From JANRLJ01 sp034437895 (GTDB lineage: Bacteria > Chloroflexota > Anaerolineae > Aggregatilineales > Phototrophicaceae): 9,030 nucleotides of DNA. Positions within the stretch are counted from its first letter, which is position 1. Each line of letters opens with the position of its first letter. The stretch spans positions 1-9,030 of the forward strand of contig DAOTTO010000291.1 in assembly GCA_034437895.1 (NCBI GenBank), read 5' to 3'. The notes below the pieces were generated by a model that was not told the DNA's origin, did not search any database, and was given only the letters and a program-made list of their open reading frames with translations. Shown here one piece after another: positions 7,008 through 9,030 of the stretch. A program made the position numbers and the translations under genes.

Positions 7008-7033
7008 AGAACAAAACAACTGAAAGACAAGTT

Positions 7034-9030
7034 ATGTTCCAGCCACGACCCAAACAAGCAGAAGTCTTAAAATACACCAGTGGGAAGATGGGCGTTTCTG
7101 CCGTCCCCGGCAGCGGCAAGACCAAAACGCTCTCCTATCTCGCCGCGCAGTTGGTCGCCAGTACGCAACTGGCGGACGATCAAGAGGTGCTGGTCGTCAC
7201 GCTGGTGAATTCAGCCGTCGATAATTTTGCGCGGCAGGTGGCGGAATTTGTGAAAGAGCGCGGCTTGCTGCCTAATTTTGGCTATCGTGTGCGGACTTTG
7301 CACGGACTCGCCAACGACATCGTGCGTGAGCGTCCGGGATTGGTCGGGCTGGCGGATGGCTTCCAAATTGTGGACGAACGAGAATCCGAGGATATTCTGC
7401 AGGATGCGGCGGCGGCATGGGTGCGGACGAACCCCTATGCTGGCGAAGCCTATCTGGATCGTGAGCTTGATGAAAACCGCGCTCAGATCATTCTGCGTGA
7501 CCAATGGGCGGGTGAAGTCGTCAATATTGCACGCAATTTCATCAAACAAGCCAAAGATTTACAACTTACGCCGGACGACATCAAGCGCGGGCTGGATCGC
7601 TTCGGTCATCCCCTGCCCCTCGCCGCCATGTCTCACGCTATTTATATTGGCTATCAACGCGGCCTCAATTATCGCGGCGCAGTAGATTTTCAGGATTTGA
7701 TTCGGCTGGCGCTCAAGACACTGGAACTCGACTCGGATTATCTCAAACGGTTGCAGCGTAAATGGCCTTACATCCTAGAAGACGAAGCCCAAGATAGCAG
7801 CCAGCTTCAGGAAAAAATTCTGCGTAAGCTGATCGGCAAAAACGGCAATTGGGTGCGGGTCGGCGACCCGAATCAAGCCATTTATGAGACATTCACTACT
7901 GCTAATCCCGATTTTTTGCGCGACTTTTTGAATGAAAAAGGCGTAAAAGCCCGCGAACTGCCGAACTCTGGACGATCAGCGCAGAGCATCATCGACCTCG
8001 CTAATTATTTAAGCGAATGGTCGGGGAATCGGCATCCGGTAGAAGCGATTCGCAATCGCAAACCGCTGCAACCGCCCAAGATCGAACCCGCGCCGAAGGG
8101 CGATCCGCAGCCGAATCCGCCCGATGAGCCGACCAAAGTGGTGCTGTATGCCGAAGATTTGACCGCCGAGGACGAAATCAACGTCGTGGCGCGGTCACTG
8201 GCGAAGTGGCTGCCGGATAATCAGGACAAGACTGCCGCTATTCTCGTCCCGCGCAATGATCGCGGCGCCCAAGTCGTCCGGGCATTAAAGGCACGCGATA
8301 TTGACGTGGTTGAGCTGCTGCAAAATACCAGTTCCACGCGGGAAACTGCTGGCGCACTCACCCACATCCTCGAAGCGCTGAGTATCCCTAACGCTGCCCC
8401 GCCAATGTCGATGGCGTTTAAAGTCTGGCGACGGGCTGATCGTGACGATACCGCTGCGACGGATCGGCTGGAACGCATCGTCAAAACTTTAAGCGGATGC
8501 CGCAATGTCGAGGAATATTTGTGGCCTCGCGCCGGAAATGATTGGATGGACAGCGAAGCCGTGACCGCCCTCGTCGAGCAAGATGAAACTGTGCGCGATC
8601 ATCTCCTGCAATTCCGTGCTTTAATGCGCCGCTGGCAAGAAGCGGTTGTGCTGCCGATTGACCAATTAATCCTGACACTGGCGCAGGATTTATTCGATAC
8701 GACTCCCGATCTGGCTATCGCGCACAGCCTCGCCGTATTTTTGGGTAATGAAGCGCAGTCCAACACATTCTGGCGCTTGCCGGAATTCGCCGCCGAACTC
8801 AAAGCCGTCGCACAGAATAAACGCCGTGTGATCGACCTCAGCGAGGATGCACTCGGTTATGACCCGGAAAAGCATAAGGGCAAAGTGACCGTCACGACGA
8901 TGCACAAAGCGAAGGGCTTGGAGTGGGATCGCGTGTATTTGATGTCGGTCAACGCTTACGATTTCCCGTCCGCCGAGCCGCAAGATCGCTTTATCGGGGA
9001 AAAATGGTTCATCCGTGACCATCTCGATTT
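7034..9030 (+). CDS. UvrD-type superfamily 1 DNA helicase (3' end beyond the window)
   Basis: An open frame of 665 codons from ATG 7034 runs off the window without a stop. Motifs of an active UvrD/PcrA/AddA-type 3'-5' helicase are seen in order: the Q motif region (RPKQAEV), Walker A AVPGSGKT (K29, T30), motif Ia (VLVVTLVNSAVDNF), a TLHGLA segment, DFQDLI, motif II EDEAQDSS (D250, E251), motif III VGDPNQAIYETF (D278, Q281), a motif IV-like NSGRSAQSI, and motif V-like VTVTTMHKAKGLEWDRVYL (from M623). Motif VI and any C-terminal nuclease domain would lie beyond the end. A Pro-rich linker (about residues 350-370, PPKIEPAPKGDPQPNPPDEP) separates the first helicase half from the second. The start has no good Shine-Dalgarno; ATG 7034 is chosen because the conserved family N-terminus begins there. 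Expected role is ATP-driven DNA unwinding in repair or recombination. It could be the active partner of the degenerate helicase at 2363-4570; this is inference. Confidence 0.93.
   Translation, partial: MFQPRPKQAEVLKYTSGKMGVSAVPGSGKTKTLSYLAAQLVASTQLADDQEVLVVTLVNSAVDNFARQVAEFVKERGLLPNFGYRVRTLHGLANDIVRERPGLVGLADGFQIVDERESEDILQDAAAAWVRTNPYAGEAYLDRELDENRAQIILRDQWAGEVVNIARNFIKQAKDLQLTPDDIKRGLDRFGHPLPLAAMSHAIYIGYQRGLNYRGAVDFQDLIRLALKTLELDSDYLKRLQRKWPYILEDEAQDSSQLQEKILRKLIGKNGNWVRVGDPNQAIYETFTTANPDFLRDFLNEKGVKARELPNSGRSAQSIIDLANYLSEWSGNRHPVEAIRNRKPLQPPKIEPAPKGDPQPNPPDEPTKVVLYAEDLTAEDEINVVARSLAKWLPDNQDKTAAILVPRNDRGAQVVRALKARDIDVVELLQNTSSTRETAGALTHILEALSIPNAAPPMSMAFKVWRRADRDDTAATDRLERIVKTLSGCRNVEEYLWPRAGNDWMDSEAVTALVEQDETVRDHLLQFRALMRRWQEAVVLPIDQLILTLAQDLFDTTPDLAIAHSLAVFLGNEAQSNTFWRLPEFAAELKAVAQNKRRVIDLSEDALGYDPEKHKGKVTVTTMHKAKGLEWDRVYLMSVNAYDFPSAEPQDRFIGEKWFIRDHLD

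Larger units (their letters stand above)
6767..7033. other. Divergent intergenic region between RRM and UvrD-like genes
   Basis: These 267 bp separate the minus-strand RRM gene and the plus-strand helicase. They hold the candidate promoters of both and probably a long leader of the RRM mRNA. I see no tRNA, convincing ORF or clear riboswitch. There is no strong palindrome that would suggest a shared operator. Confidence 0.6.

Noticed and set aside
7211..7685. Overlapping ORFs on both strands (112 and 135 codons)
   Set aside because: Both are out-of-frame shadows of the UvrD-type helicase, whose frame from 7034 carries all conserved motifs.
8221..9022. Four minus-strand ORFs (65-110 codons)
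   Set aside because: All are antisense to the second half of the UvrD-type helicase, with no motif support.

Overview
The window looks like a chromosomal segment of a mesophilic bacterium of moderate GC. The style of the proteins suggests Chloroflexota (Anaerolineae-like): a soluble multi-sensor histidine kinase, unusual UvrD-type helicases, a Uma2 protein, a DUF3179 protein and a single-RRM protein with a Gly-rich tail. This taxonomic guess is inference; there is no rRNA or marker gene here. I see no tRNA, rRNA, CRISPR array, transposase or phage gene.

Layout. 1-111 is a leader with a perfect Shine-Dalgarno and two tiny upstream ORFs. 112-2295 (+) encodes a cytosolic sensor histidine kinase built of two duplicated GAF-like modules, a PAS domain and a complete HisKA/HATPase core. 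2363-4570 (+) encodes a 735-aa superfamily 1 helicase-like protein that keeps the Walker A lysine but has a degenerate motif II, in the manner of AddB-type subunits; it carries an in-frame insertion of a C/G-rich palindromic repeat. A short dispersed-repeat-like motif follows, then a Uma2-family (PD-(D/E)XK-like) gene at 4620-5210 (+). Facing it is a DUF3179 gene (6222-5257, -) broken by one in-frame TGA. Next, on the minus strand, is a 100-aa RRM protein (6766-6464) with a strong hairpin terminator. From 7034 to the window end runs a canonical UvrD-type helicase (+), truncated by the window edge.

How the genes might work together. The two helicase-like genes, one degenerate and one with intact motifs, resemble an AddB/AddA-type pair split by about 2.5 kb of unrelated genes. 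Both are preceded by the same TAAAATAGA box about 30 bp before the start codon, and both lack a strong Shine-Dalgarno. A shared job in DNA end processing or repair is a reasonable hypothesis but is not shown by the sequence. The Uma2, DUF3179 and RRM genes between them look like an accessory block. The most checkable oddities are the palindromic repeat inside a coding sequence, the TGA at a probable tryptophan site of DUF3179, the degenerate motif II of the first helicase, and the shared promoter-like box.
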